NCBI RefSeq assembly: GCF_040905785.1
Contig: NZ_JBBDQW010000006.1
Coordinates: forward strand, 124,001 to 188,000
DNA: 64,000 bases
Reading direction: 5' to 3'
Origin: Tistlia sp040905785
GTDB taxonomy: Bacteria; Pseudomonadota; Alphaproteobacteria; Kiloniellales; DSM-21159
The translations under genes and the position numbers were made by a program. Position 1 is the first letter of the stretch. Each line of letters opens with the position of its first letter. Below are positions 41,913 to 50,097 of this stretch, in pieces. Under the pieces are notes generated by a model. That model made no database searches and was not told the origin of the DNA. It worked only from the letters and a program-made list of their open reading frames with translations.

Positions 41913-42485
41913 ATGTCCCCAGCGCTCGACATCGCGGCCCTCAAGACCGCCTTCGGCAGCTTCGCCACCGGCATCACGGTGGTGACGACGCGTGACGGCG
42001 CCGGCAATCCGATCGGCATCACCTGCAACTCCTTCTCCTCGGTCTCGCTGAAGCCGCCGATGGTGCTGTTCAGCCTGGCCAGGACCGCCTTCAGCCTGAA
42101 TGCCTTCCTGCGCTGCGACCATTTCGGCGTCTCCGTGCTCTCGGCCGGCCAGGAGGCGGTCTCGGCCCGCTTCGCCACGGCCTCGGCCGACAAGTGGGCC
42201 GGCGTCGCCTGGCACGCCTGGGAGCGCGGCTCGCCGGTCGTGGTCGGCGCCGTCGCCGGCTTCGAGTGTCGCAAGACCGCGGTCCACGAGGGCGGCGACC
42301 ACCTGATCTTCCTGGGCGAGATCGAGCGCATGGAGACCCGGCCCGACCGCCGGCCGCTGGTCTACCTGCGCAGCCGCTACGGCCACTTCACCGCCAACGA
42401 GCCCCGAGGCAATTCCGAACCGGCGCCCGATCGCAAGCCCGGTCCGGGGCCGCGCGCCGACGGCGGGGATCCCGAGACTTGCTGA
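41913..42485 (+). CDS. Flavin reductase-like (FMN-binding) protein
   Basis: This 190-residue protein starts MSPALDIAALKTAFGSFATG at 41913 with GGAG upstream. It has the split-barrel FMN-reductase fold: TGITVVTTRDGAGNPIGITC, NSFSSVSLKPPMVLFSLART, and ending motifs HLIFLGEIERM and YLRSRYGHF. It reduces flavin with NAD(P)H, or uses bound flavin as the small component of a two-component oxygenase. The acidic/Pro-rich tail is extra. The stop overlaps the start of ribF, which makes FMN and FAD; this link suggests a flavin supply pair. Confidence 0.88.
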   Translation: MSPALDIAALKTAFGSFATGITVVTTRDGAGNPIGITCNSFSSVSLKPPMVLFSLARTAFSLNAFLRCDHFGVSVLSAGQEAVSARFATASADKWAGVAWHAWERGSPVVVGAVAGFECRKTAVHEGGDHLIFLGEIERMETRPDRRPLVYLRSRYGHFTANEPRGNSEPAPDRKPGPGPRADGGDPETC

Positions 42486-43474
42486 TCCTACGCCACTGGA
42501 CGGGCACGGCGTCGGCGGCGCGAGGGGCGGTCGTCGCGATCGGCAACTTCGACGGCATCCACCGCGGCCACCAGGCGCTGATCGCGGCGGCCGCACGCCA
42601 GGCCCGGGCGCTCGGCGCGCCGCTCGCGCTGATGACCTTCGAGCCGCACCCGCGGCTGTTCTTCCAGCCCGACCAGCCGCCCTTCCGCCTGACCAACTGG
42701 CGGACCAAGGCCAAGCTGATCGAATCGCTCGGGGTCGACCTGCTGTTCGTGCTCGCCTTCAACGCCGAGTTGGCCGCCCTGGAGGCCGAGGACTTCGTCG
42801 CCCGCGTCCTGGTCGAGGGCCTGGCGGCGCGCCACGTCGTGGTTGGCGACAACTTCCACTTCGGCCGCAAGCGGCGCGGCGACGCGGCGCTGCTGGCGGC
42901 GGAGGGCGCGCGCCACGGCTTCGGCGTCACCGCCATGGGCCGGGTCTCGGGGCCCGGCCAGGAGCCCTACTCCTCCTCGCTGGTGCGCGAGTACCTGAAG
43001 GCCGGCAACCCGACCCGCGCCGCCCTGCTGCTCGGCCGCTACTGGGAGGTCGAGGGGCGCGTCGAGCAGGGCTTCCGGCGCGGCCGCGAGCTGGGCTTCC
43101 CGACCGCCAACCTCAAGCTCGGCGCCCTGCTGCGCCCGGCCTTCGGCGTCTACGCCGTGCGCGCCGCCCTGGAGGACGAGGCCGGCGGCGAGACCCTGTG
43201 GCGGCCCGGCGTCGCCAGCCTCGGGGTCAATCCGATGTTCGAGGTCCCCGAGCCGCTGCTCGAGACCCACCTGTTCGACTTCTCGGGCGACCTCTACGGC
43301 CGCCACCTGCGCGTCGCCCTGATCGACTACCTGCGCCCCGAGGCGCGCTTCGAGAGCGTCGAGGCGCTGGTCGCGCAGATGCGGGCCGACAGCGAACGGG
43401 CCCGGGCGACCCTGGCCTGGGAGACCTGGACCTCCGACTGGCCGGTCAGCCCCTTCATCGCCGGCGGCGGGTGA
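42479..43474 (+). CDS. ribF: Bifunctional riboflavin kinase/FAD synthetase
   Basis: This protein has about 331 residues. The FAD synthetase half opens AVVAIGNFDGIHRGHQALIA with FEPHPRLFF and the SSSLVREYLKAGN motif. The riboflavin kinase half has GRELGFPTANLKLG, GVYAVRA and the catalytic Glu near HLFDFSGDLYG. It converts riboflavin to FMN and FMN to FAD. No ATG is available near the N-terminus. TTG at 42479 gives MLILRHWTG and overlaps the flavin reductase stop by 7 bases, which is the likely start. Confidence 0.93.
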   Translation: MLILRHWTGTASAARGAVVAIGNFDGIHRGHQALIAAAARQARALGAPLALMTFEPHPRLFFQPDQPPFRLTNWRTKAKLIESLGVDLLFVLAFNAELAALEAEDFVARVLVEGLAARHVVVGDNFHFGRKRRGDAALLAAEGARHGFGVTAMGRVSGPGQEPYSSSLVREYLKAGNPTRAALLLGRYWEVEGRVEQGFRRGRELGFPTANLKLGALLRPAFGVYAVRAALEDEAGGETLWRPGVASLGVNPMFEVPEPLLETHLFDFSGDLYGRHLRVALIDYLRPEARFESVEALVAQMRADSERARATLAWETWTSDWPVSPFIAGGG

Positions 43475-43513
43475 GGATGCGCCGGCTTTCGGGCGTCGTC
43501 CCTTTCCCCCAGC

Positions 43514-43691
43514 CGTCATTCCCGCGAAAGCGGGAACGACGACCCAAAGGGGGAAAGACGGCGTCCGTCCCGGCCTCTCCCGTCATTCCCGCGCAGGCGG
43601 GAATCCAGAGGCCGGCGACGCCGGTGCGGACCGGCGACGGTCCGCGGCGGCCATCAGGGTCCTATGGATCCCCGCTTTCGCGGGGATGACG
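43514..43691. repeat. REP-like palindrome cluster (TCATTCCCGC...GCGGGAAT family), three units
   Basis: Three palindromic units lie at 43514-43542, 43581-43611 and 43663-43691. Each has the hairpin core CCCGCGAAAGCGGG or CCCCGCTTTCGCGGGG with a flanking TCAT/ATGA. The first two are in one orientation and the third is inverted. The units fill the gap between ribF and the convergent GMC oxidoreductase gene; no coding sequence is seen there. Confidence 0.92.
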
Positions 43692-43754
43692 CAAAGGGTG
43701 GAAATGACGACTGGAGGCTGCAGGAATGACGACGCAGGGACGCGAGGATGAGGG

Positions 43755-45377
43755 CTACCCCTCCGCCAGCACCAACTCGGCGCCCTTCTCGCCGACCATG
43801 ATGGCGGGCGCGTTGGTGTTGCCGGAGGGCACGCTGGGGAAGATCGAGGCGTCGATCACGCGCAGGGCCTCGAGGCCGTGGACCTTGAGCCGCGCGTCGA
43901 CCACCGCGCTCGCCGGGTCCGGGCCCATGGCGCAGGTGCAGGAGGCGTGGAAGACCGTGCCGGCGCGCGCGCGAACGTCGGCGAGGATCGCCGCCTCCCC
44001 GCCCGGCAGGTCCGCTATCCCGGCCCCGGGCGTGATCTCCGACTCGATGAGGCCGGCGAAGGCCGGCGTCGCGGCCAGGCGGCGCATCAGCCGCCAGCCG
44101 TCGAGGTGGTCGGCGAGGTCGGCCTCGCTGGCCAGGTAGTTCGGGTGGATCGCCGGCGCCTCGAAGGGGTCGGCGCTGCGGATCTCGAGATGTCCCCGGC
44201 TGGTCGGTCGGCAGGCCGAGTAGCCGAGCAGGAAGGCCGGATAGGGATCGGGGTTGAGCAGCGGCCGGGTTCCGGGCGGCGCCTTCAGGTAGCTGACCGG
44301 CGAGAAGTAGAGCTGCAGGTTGGGCCGCTCCAGCCCCGGGCGGCCGCGCACGAAGCCGCCGCCCTGGTTGACGCTGAGCGCCAAGGGGCCGCGGTGCAGG
44401 GCGAGATAGGTCAGGCCGGCGCGCAGCTTGCCCCACCAGGGCCGCAGCTGCTGGTTCAGGGTCGGCAGGCGCGAGCGGAACAGGAAGTCGAGGCCCAGGT
44501 GGTCCTGGAGGTTGCGCCCGACCGCCGGGCTATCGAGCTGGACCGCGAGGCCGTGGCGCCGCAGCAGCTCGGCCGGCCCGACGCCGGAGAGCTGCAGCAG
44601 CTGCGGCGAGTTGACCGCACCGGCCGAGAGGATCACCTCGCGGCCGGCCAGCGCCTTCTCGAGCCGGCCGTGCCGGCGGTACTCGACGCCGATGGCGCGG
44701 CGGCCGTCGAGCAGCACGCGCGTCGCCTGGGCATGGGTCTCGACGCGCAGATTGGGCCGCCGGCGCGCCGGCGCCAGGTAGGCGCTGGCCGCCGAGGCGC
44801 GGCGGCCGTCCTTGATCGTCAGGTGATAGAGGCCGGCGGCGTCGGGCTCCGGGCCGTTGAGATCCTCGACCAGGGTGAAGCCGGCCTCGGCGCAGGCCTT
44901 CAGGTAGACTTGGCAGAGCGGGTGGGCGTCGCGGGCGATGCCGCTGACGCTGAGCGGGCCCGCGCCGCCGCGCAGCGTGCTCTCGCCGAGCACGTGGCGC
45001 TCCATGCGCCGGAACACCGGCAGCACGTCGGCCCAGGACCAGCCCGGATTGCCGGCCGCCGCCCAGTCGTCGAAGTCGCCCGGCTGGCCGCGCACGTAGA
45101 CCATGGCGTTGATCGAGCTGGAGCCGCCCAGGACCTTGCCGCGCGGCCAGTAGCTGACGCGGCCGCCGGTGCCGGGGTCTGGCTCGGTGCGGTACATCCA
45201 GTTGACGCCGGGGTCGTAGAAGATCCGGCCGTAGCCGATCGGCGTCGAGATCCAGAAATTGCGGTCGCTGCCGCCCGCCTCGAGCAGCAGCACCCGGTGC
45301 CGCCCGCTCTCGCTCAGGCGGTTCGCCAGCACGCAGCCGGCCGAACCGGCGCCGACGACGATGTAGTCGTAGTCCAT
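43755..45377 (-). CDS. GMC-family FAD oxidoreductase (choline dehydrogenase-like)
   Basis: This 540-residue flavoprotein starts MDYDYIVVGAGSAGCVLANR with the FAD-binding G-x-G-x-x-G and LLLEAGGSD. GMC signatures are YWPRGKVLGGSSSINAMVYV and ILSAGAVNSPQLLQLSGVGP. The catalytic His lies in VFHASCTCAMGPDPASAV and the second His/Asn position in PSGNTNAPAIMVGEKGA. It oxidises a primary or secondary alcohol to aldehyde or ketone. As the last gene after the ABC transporter it probably acts on the imported compound. Choline is the family's namesake substrate but is not proven here. Confidence 0.9.
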   Translation of the reverse strand: MDYDYIVVGAGSAGCVLANRLSESGRHRVLLLEAGGSDRNFWISTPIGYGRIFYDPGVNWMYRTEPDPGTGGRVSYWPRGKVLGGSSSINAMVYVRGQPGDFDDWAAAGNPGWSWADVLPVFRRMERHVLGESTLRGGAGPLSVSGIARDAHPLCQVYLKACAEAGFTLVEDLNGPEPDAAGLYHLTIKDGRRASAASAYLAPARRRPNLRVETHAQATRVLLDGRRAIGVEYRRHGRLEKALAGREVILSAGAVNSPQLLQLSGVGPAELLRRHGLAVQLDSPAVGRNLQDHLGLDFLFRSRLPTLNQQLRPWWGKLRAGLTYLALHRGPLALSVNQGGGFVRGRPGLERPNLQLYFSPVSYLKAPPGTRPLLNPDPYPAFLLGYSACRPTSRGHLEIRSADPFEAPAIHPNYLASEADLADHLDGWRLMRRLAATPAFAGLIESEITPGAGIADLPGGEAAILADVRARAGTVFHASCTCAMGPDPASAVVDARLKVHGLEALRVIDASIFPSVPSGNTNAPAIMVGEKGAELVLAEG

Positions 45378-45415
45378 GCAATCTTCCCGGGAGATGCGGA
45401 AGTCCGCGCTTCAGC

Positions 45416-45512
45416 CGCTTCGTGGTTCGACAGGCTCACCACGAAGCGGCGGTGGCGCCGTCGCCGACGCCGGGTCGCGCTTCATGGTGAGCCTGTCGAA
45501 CCACGAAGCGCG
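45416..45512. repeat. Inverted pair of REP-like elements (TTCGACAGGCTC family)
   Basis: Two ~33-bp elements at 45416-45448 and 45478-45512 are reverse complements with one difference. Each is itself a hairpin (CGCTTCGTGGT / ACCACGAAGCG in the left one). They lie between the GMC oxidoreductase gene and the permease gene of the same operon. Confidence 0.92.
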
Positions 45513-45540
45513 AGTTGCTCAGGCCTCTCGTCGGCGCCCG

Positions 45541-46428
45541 TCAGTCGTGCCCCTCGGCCGGCGCCGCCCGCGCCCTGGGCTCGCGCTGCACCAGCACCGA
45601 GATCAGCGCCAGGGTGCCCGAGGCGATGATCAGGAAGAAGGAGGTCGCGTTCAGCACCGGGGTCGAGCCGACCTTGGCGATGCGGTCGTACATGGTGATG
45701 GTCAGCGGCGCGTCGGAGCCGACCAGCATCAGGGTCGTGTTGAAGTTCTCGAAGGAGACCAGGAAGGCGACCAGGCCGGCGGCGATCAGCGCCGGCTTGA
45801 GGAACGGCAGGGTCACGGTCGTCAGCACGCGCAGTCGGCTGGCGCCGAGGTTGAGGGCGGCCTCCTCCAGCGCGATGTCGAACTTCTTCAGGCGCGCCGC
45901 CACGACCAGGGTGGTGATCGTGGTCAGGAAGGAGAACTGGCCGAGCACGACCAGCAGGATGCCGGGCCGCAGCAGGCTGATCTCGACGCCGTAGCTATCG
46001 TAGACGCCGTTGGCGATCATGCTGGCCATGACCAGGATCGAGATGCCCAGGATCACGCCGGGGATCACCAGCGGCACGATCATGACGACGTAGAGGAAGG
46101 ACTTGCCGGGAAAGTCGCGCCGCTCGAACAGGAAGGCGTTGCAGGTCCCGACCGTCACCGAGAGCGTCGCCACGATCAGGCCGATGATCAGCGAGTTCTG
46201 CATGCCGCGCAGCAGGCGGCGGTCGTGGAACAGGCCGAGCTTGGGCTCGCTGTCGTTGAAGAACCAGTCGAGGGTGAAGCCCTGCCAGGGCAGCGCCGGG
46301 AACAGCGAGTCGTTGAAGGCGAAGACGCTGGCCGCGACCAGGGGCGCCGCCAGGTAGAGGAAGAACAGCAGGACATAGGCCCGGTAGGCCAGCTTCAGCC
46401 CGGGGCTCTGCGGCGCGGCGACGTTCAT
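45541..46428 (-). CDS. ABC transporter permease (PotC-like)
   Basis: This 295-residue inner-membrane permease starts MNVAAPQSPGLKLAYRAYVL. It has six hydrophobic segments and the EAA loop EEAALNLGASRLRVLTTVTL, which contacts the ATPase. It belongs to the spermidine/putrescine-type permease family and is the second permease after the gene at 46625. A REP-like doublet fills the 196-base gap between the two permease genes. Confidence 0.92.
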   Translation of the reverse strand: MNVAAPQSPGLKLAYRAYVLLFFLYLAAPLVAASVFAFNDSLFPALPWQGFTLDWFFNDSEPKLGLFHDRRLLRGMQNSLIIGLIVATLSVTVGTCNAFLFERRDFPGKSFLYVVMIVPLVIPGVILGISILVMASMIANGVYDSYGVEISLLRPGILLVVLGQFSFLTTITTLVVAARLKKFDIALEEAALNLGASRLRVLTTVTLPFLKPALIAAGLVAFLVSFENFNTTLMLVGSDAPLTITMYDRIAKVGSTPVLNATSFFLIIASGTLALISVLVQREPRARAAPAEGHD

Positions 46429-46486
46429 GGGTCGACTCCCGGGGCGACGGCGCACACCCCTCGTTCGTCGACCCCGCCCCCTCTTT

Positions 46487-46595
46487 CGTCATCCCCGCGA
46501 AAGCGGGGATCCATAGGGAGGCTGCCGGCCCCCACCAGCCCCTGTCCGAGCGCGTTCAGAGGCCCGATGGATCCCCGCCTGCGCGGGGATGACGG
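46487..46595. repeat. REP-like doublet (TCATCCCCGC family)
   Basis: Two palindromic units, 46487-46516 and 46565-46595, face each other. The cores are CCCCGCGAAAGCGGGG and CCCCGCCTGCGCGGGG, each with flanking GTCAT/ATGAC and a GGATC(C) edge. They lie between the two permease genes. Confidence 0.92.
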
Positions 46596-46624
46596 TCCAG
46601 AAGGCTGCCCCATCCCGCCCTTCC

Positions 46625-47494
46625 TCATCGCTTGGCCACCGTGTTGGCCAGGTTCTGTCCGGTCAGGCGCAGGCCGGCCCAGACGACCAGGGAGGTGAAG
46701 ACCAGCAGCAGGATGCCGAAGGTCGAGCCGCTCTCCCAGTTGTAGCGGGTGATGAACTGGTCGTAGATCTGCTCGGTGAACCACATGGAGTTCTTGCCGC
46801 CGAGCAGGATCGGCGTCAGGTAGCTGCCGGCGGTCAGCATGAAGACGATGATGCAGCCGGCGACGATGCCCGGCATGGCGTAGGGCACGACGATCCGGCG
46901 CAGCACCGTCAGACGGCCGCCGCCGAGGTTGTAGCCGGCCTCGATCAGGCTGTCGTCCATGCCGTCGAGGGTCGAGACGATCGGCACGATCATGAACAGC
47001 ACGACCGTGTAGATCAGCCCGACGATCACCGTGGCGTCGTTGTAGAGCATCTCGACCGGCCCGGCCGAGAGCCCGCTCCACTGCAGCAGGCCCGACAGGA
47101 TGCCGGTCTCGCGCAGCAGCATGATCCAGCCGAAGGCGCGCACCAGGTCGCTGACCCACAGCGGCACCAGGCACAGCAGGAACAGGGCGGCGCGGCTGCG
47201 CCGGCCGGCGACCTTGGCGATGTAGTAGGCGATCGGAAAGCCGATGAAGAGCGTCAGCACCGTCACCAGGACCGACATCCAGGCGGTGCGCAGCAGGGTG
47301 TTCCAGTAGATCGGCTCCCGGATGAAGTCGATGTAGTTGGCGAAGCCGAACTGGTAGACGCGCGGCGCCACCTTCTCGCGCAGCGACAGGTAGCCGATGC
47401 CGAGGTGCGGCAGCACGATCAGCAGCAGGATCCACAGCGCGAAGGGCGCCAGCAGCAGGAACAGCGCCAGGCGGTCGGCGTCGCGCTTGCTCAT
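46625..47494 (-). CDS. ABC transporter permease (PotB-like)
   Basis: This 289-residue permease starts MSKRDADRLALFLLLAPFAL. Six membrane segments and the EAA loop IEAGYNLGGGRLTVLRRIVV are visible. The large periplasmic loop after the first helix (LREKVAPRVYQFGFANYIDF) is typical of PotB-type permeases. It starts 7 bases after the ATPase gene. It forms the membrane channel with the permease at 45541. Confidence 0.92.
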   Translation of the reverse strand: MSKRDADRLALFLLLAPFALWILLLIVLPHLGIGYLSLREKVAPRVYQFGFANYIDFIREPIYWNTLLRTAWMSVLVTVLTLFIGFPIAYYIAKVAGRRSRAALFLLCLVPLWVSDLVRAFGWIMLLRETGILSGLLQWSGLSAGPVEMLYNDATVIVGLIYTVVLFMIVPIVSTLDGMDDSLIEAGYNLGGGRLTVLRRIVVPYAMPGIVAGCIIVFMLTAGSYLTPILLGGKNSMWFTEQIYDQFITRYNWESGSTFGILLLVFTSLVVWAGLRLTGQNLANTVAKR

Positions 47495-47501
47495 CGCGCG
47501 C

Positions 47502-48623
47502 TCACGCCGAGGCTGCCGCGAAGCAGGTCGCCTCGGCCGGCGCGAAGCCCAGGACGACGGCGTCGCCGGGACGCAGCTCCGGCACGCCCGGCCCCGGCAC
47601 GTGGCCGACCTCGACCAGCTGGTCGCCGGCACCGCGCACCAGCACCCGGCTGGCGGCGCCGTTGAACAGCAGGCTGTCGACCCGCCCCTCGAGGCGGTTG
47701 GCTGGGGAGTTGGCCGGGCCCTCGGCCTCCGGCGCGCCGGCCGGCTGCAGCGAGAGCGCCTCGGGGCGCACGAAGACCTCGACCGCCGCGCCCTCGGCCA
47801 GCGCGCCCGCGCCCGGCCGGCAGCGCAGCCGGACGCCGTCCCCGGTCTCGACCTCCAGCAGCTCGCCGCCGCCCCGGACCCGGCCGCGCCAGCGGTTGCT
47901 GTCGCCGACGAAGCCGGCGACGAAGCCGGTCGCCGGCGCGTGGTAGAGCTCCTGCGGCGTGCCGATCTGCTCGAAGCGGCCGCCGTTCATGACGGCGACG
48001 CGGTCCGACATGACCAGGGCTTCGGACTGGTCGTGGGTGATGTAGACGAAGGTCGTGTCGAACTGGTGCTGCAGCAGCTTCAGCTCGATCTTCATGCGCT
48101 CGCGCAGCTTCAGGTCGAGGGCGCCGAGCGGCTCGTCGAGCAGCAGTACGTCGGGCTCCAGGACCATGCAGCGGGCGATCGCGATGCGCTGCTTCTGGCC
48201 GCCGGAAAGCTGGTTGATCTGCTTGGTCTCGACGCCCGGCAGGCCGATGCGCTCGAGCACCGCGCCGACCCGCCGCTCGACCTCGGCGCGGCCGACGCCG
48301 GCGCAGCGCAGGCCGTAGGCGATGTTCTCGCCGACGTTCATCATCGGGAAGAGCGCCAGGTGCTGGAACACCATCTTGACGTTGCGCTTGTTGGCCGGCG
48401 TGCCGATCACCGAGCGGCCGCGGATGCGGATATCGCCGGCGGCCGGCTCCTCGAAGCCGGCGATCATGCGCATCAGGGTGGTCTTGCCGCAGCCCGAGGG
48501 CCCGAGGATCGAGAAGAAGGAGCCGCTCGGGATCTCGAAGGAGACGTCGTCGACGGCGGTGAAGGCCCCGAAGCGCTTGGTCAGGCGCTCGCACTCCAGA
48601 TCGTTCGTTGAATCGCTGGTCAT
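47502..48623 (-). CDS. ABC transporter ATP-binding protein (PotA-like)
   Basis: This 373-residue ATPase starts MTSDSTNDLECERLTKRFGA. It has Walker A GPSGCGKT, Q-loop VFQHLALFP, signature LSGGQKQRIAIARCM, Walker B LLLDEPLGALD and switch His ITHDQSEAL. The C-terminal ~130 residues form a TOBE-type regulatory domain (VEVFVRPEALSL). It powers the importer made of the two following permeases and the binding protein encoded upstream at 48808. The gap to that gene is 184 bases and holds two strong hairpins. Confidence 0.93.
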   Translation of the reverse strand: MTSDSTNDLECERLTKRFGAFTAVDDVSFEIPSGSFFSILGPSGCGKTTLMRMIAGFEEPAAGDIRIRGRSVIGTPANKRNVKMVFQHLALFPMMNVGENIAYGLRCAGVGRAEVERRVGAVLERIGLPGVETKQINQLSGGQKQRIAIARCMVLEPDVLLLDEPLGALDLKLRERMKIELKLLQHQFDTTFVYITHDQSEALVMSDRVAVMNGGRFEQIGTPQELYHAPATGFVAGFVGDSNRWRGRVRGGGELLEVETGDGVRLRCRPGAGALAEGAAVEVFVRPEALSLQPAGAPEAEGPANSPANRLEGRVDSLLFNGAASRVLVRGAGDQLVEVGHVPGPGVPELRPGDAVVLGFAPAEATCFAAASA

Positions 48624-48662
48624 GGTCCCCCGGCCGCTGGCCTTCCGATTCTCGCCCGTGCT

Positions 48663-48779
48663 CCCTCTCCGCCCCGGGGGGCGGAGAGGGACGGGGTGAG
48701 GTGGGGCGACTCCCCTTCTCCCCTGATGTACCGACCCCCCACCTCTCCCTGCCCTCTCCGCCCCCAGGGGCGGAGAGGG
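48663..48779. repeat. Twin hairpin element between binding-protein and ATPase genes
   Basis: Two near-perfect 28-bp palindromes lie at 48663-48690 and 48752-48779, both built on CCCTCTCCGCCCC / GGGGCGGAGAGGG (13-bp stems). The sequence between them pairs as well (GAGGTGGGG with CCCCACCTC), so the whole element is a large nested inverted repeat. It is transcribed between the binding-protein gene and the rest of the transporter operon. Confidence 0.92.
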
Positions 48780-48807
48780 AAAGCACGGAGGAGGACCTCG
48801 GCTATGC

Positions 48808-49893
48808 TCAGCCGCCGGTGGCGGCCTTGATCTTCTCCAGGGTCTTGCCTTCCATGTCCTCGACGCCGGCCGGGATGTTGGCGAAGAACTTCAGGCGCGC
48901 CACGTCCTCGTCGCTGAAGGCCGCGTTGTAGGCCGCCTTCTTGTCGTCGGGCAGCAGCTCCTTGCCGCCCTTGATCGCGCACATGCTGCCGGTGCTGGCC
49001 GACATGAGCTTCACGATCTCCGGCTGCAGGACGAAGTTGATCCACTTGTAGGCAGCCTCGTCGGCTTCGCCCTTGGCGGGGATCGAGAAGGTGTCGATCC
49101 AGGCCAGCGCGCCGGTCTCGGGCGGCACGAAGACGATGTTCGGGTTCTCGTTGTAGATCCGGAAGGCCGTCGAATCCCAGGTCTCGGAGGCGACCACCTC
49201 ACCCGAGAGCATCAGGCTGGCGAGGTCGTCGCCGCCCTGCCAGTAGGCCTTGATGTTGTCCTTGCAGGCGATCAGCTTCTCGGCGACCCGGTCGAGGATC
49301 TGCTGGTACTCCTCGAGGTCGTCGTAGGCGGCGAAGGGATCCTCGCCCATGGCGAAGGCCGTGCCGAGCAGGATCGTGCGCTTCAGGCGCATCGAGGTCC
49401 GGCCCTTGTACTTGGGATCGCAGAGGTCGGCCCAGCTCTTGATCTCGGGCGCCTTGGTCTTGTCCACCATGATGCCGGAGGTGCCCCACTGGTGGGGCAC
49501 CGAGTAGACCTCGCCGTCGATCGTGGTGTTGGCCTTGACGCCCTCGAGCAGCGAGGGCTCGTAGACCGAGGTGTCGATCTTCGACAGGTCGAGCGGCTTG
49601 TAGAGCCGGTACTCCTGCTGGACCGCGTAGATGCGGTCGTGGCTCGGCTGGGCCAGGTCGTAGCCGGCGCCGCCGGTGGCGCGCAGCTTGGCGATCATCT
49701 CCTCGTTGTTGGAGAAGGTCACCTCGACGTCAATGTCGGGGTACTTCTCCTCGAACAGGCGGACGACCTCCTCGGGGGCGTAGGAGCCCCAGGTCAGCAG
49801 CCGCAGGGTCTCGGCCTGCGCGCCCGGCATCCCCGCCAGCATGGCGAGCGTGACGACGCCCGCCGACAACAGCTTCGTTCTCGTGCTCTTCAT
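48808..49893 (-). CDS. Periplasmic substrate-binding protein (PotD-like)
   Basis: This 361-residue protein starts MKSTRTKLLSAGVVTLAMLA at 49893 with a perfect AAGGAGG. The signal peptide is cleaved near AQA-ETL. The mature protein opens ETLRLLTWGSYAPEEVVRLF and has YDLAQPSHDRIY, VPHQWGTSGIMVDK and WIDTFSIPAKGEADEAAYKW, all typical of the spermidine/putrescine-binding family. That family also binds other amines and opines, so the ligand is open. It is the first gene of the transporter operon; a probable operator lies 155 bases upstream. Confidence 0.93.
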   Translation of the reverse strand: MKSTRTKLLSAGVVTLAMLAGMPGAQAETLRLLTWGSYAPEEVVRLFEEKYPDIDVEVTFSNNEEMIAKLRATGGAGYDLAQPSHDRIYAVQQEYRLYKPLDLSKIDTSVYEPSLLEGVKANTTIDGEVYSVPHQWGTSGIMVDKTKAPEIKSWADLCDPKYKGRTSMRLKRTILLGTAFAMGEDPFAAYDDLEEYQQILDRVAEKLIACKDNIKAYWQGGDDLASLMLSGEVVASETWDSTAFRIYNENPNIVFVPPETGALAWIDTFSIPAKGEADEAAYKWINFVLQPEIVKLMSASTGSMCAIKGGKELLPDDKKAAYNAAFSDEDVARLKFFANIPAGVEDMEGKTLEKIKAATGG

Positions 49894-50047
49894 GATGTCC
49901 TCCTTCCCAGACGCCCGAACCGGCCCCGCGGGCCCCCGAGCCTCGGTGTCAAGCTTCCCTGCGCGCGACGCTCTTGTTGTTCTCGGCCCCGGTCCAGGGG
50001 TCCGCCGCGCGATCGAACCGCCAGTAGAGGCCGGCAATGGTCGCGAG

Positions 50048-50064
50048 GGAAGGTCCATTCTGGA
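50048..50064. promoter_or_regulatory. Candidate MocR operator upstream of the transporter operon
   Basis: The 17-bp sequence GGAAGGTCCATTCTGGA is identical to one at 54173-54189 in front of the MocR regulator gene. It contains the small palindrome TCCATTCTGGA; an inverted GGACC follows at 50073-50077. It lies 155 bp upstream of the binding-protein start and just past the end of the upstream operon. Confidence 0.6.
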
Positions 50065-50097
50065 CAAAAGGCAGGACCATTCCCACCGCCCCCCGCC

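Noticed and set aside
38721..42485. A 1254-codon open frame on the plus strand, and a 972-codon frame on the minus strand at 7418-10336
   Set aside because: Both run antisense or out of frame through well-recognised genes, with Gln/Arg/Ala-rich random composition typical of GC-rich shadow frames. Only the last part of the first (from 41913) is a real gene.
43514..43691. Regular palindromic repeats that might be a CRISPR array
   Set aside because: Units are inverted relative to each other, spacers are unequal, and copies recur singly at other gene junctions; they are REP-like elements.
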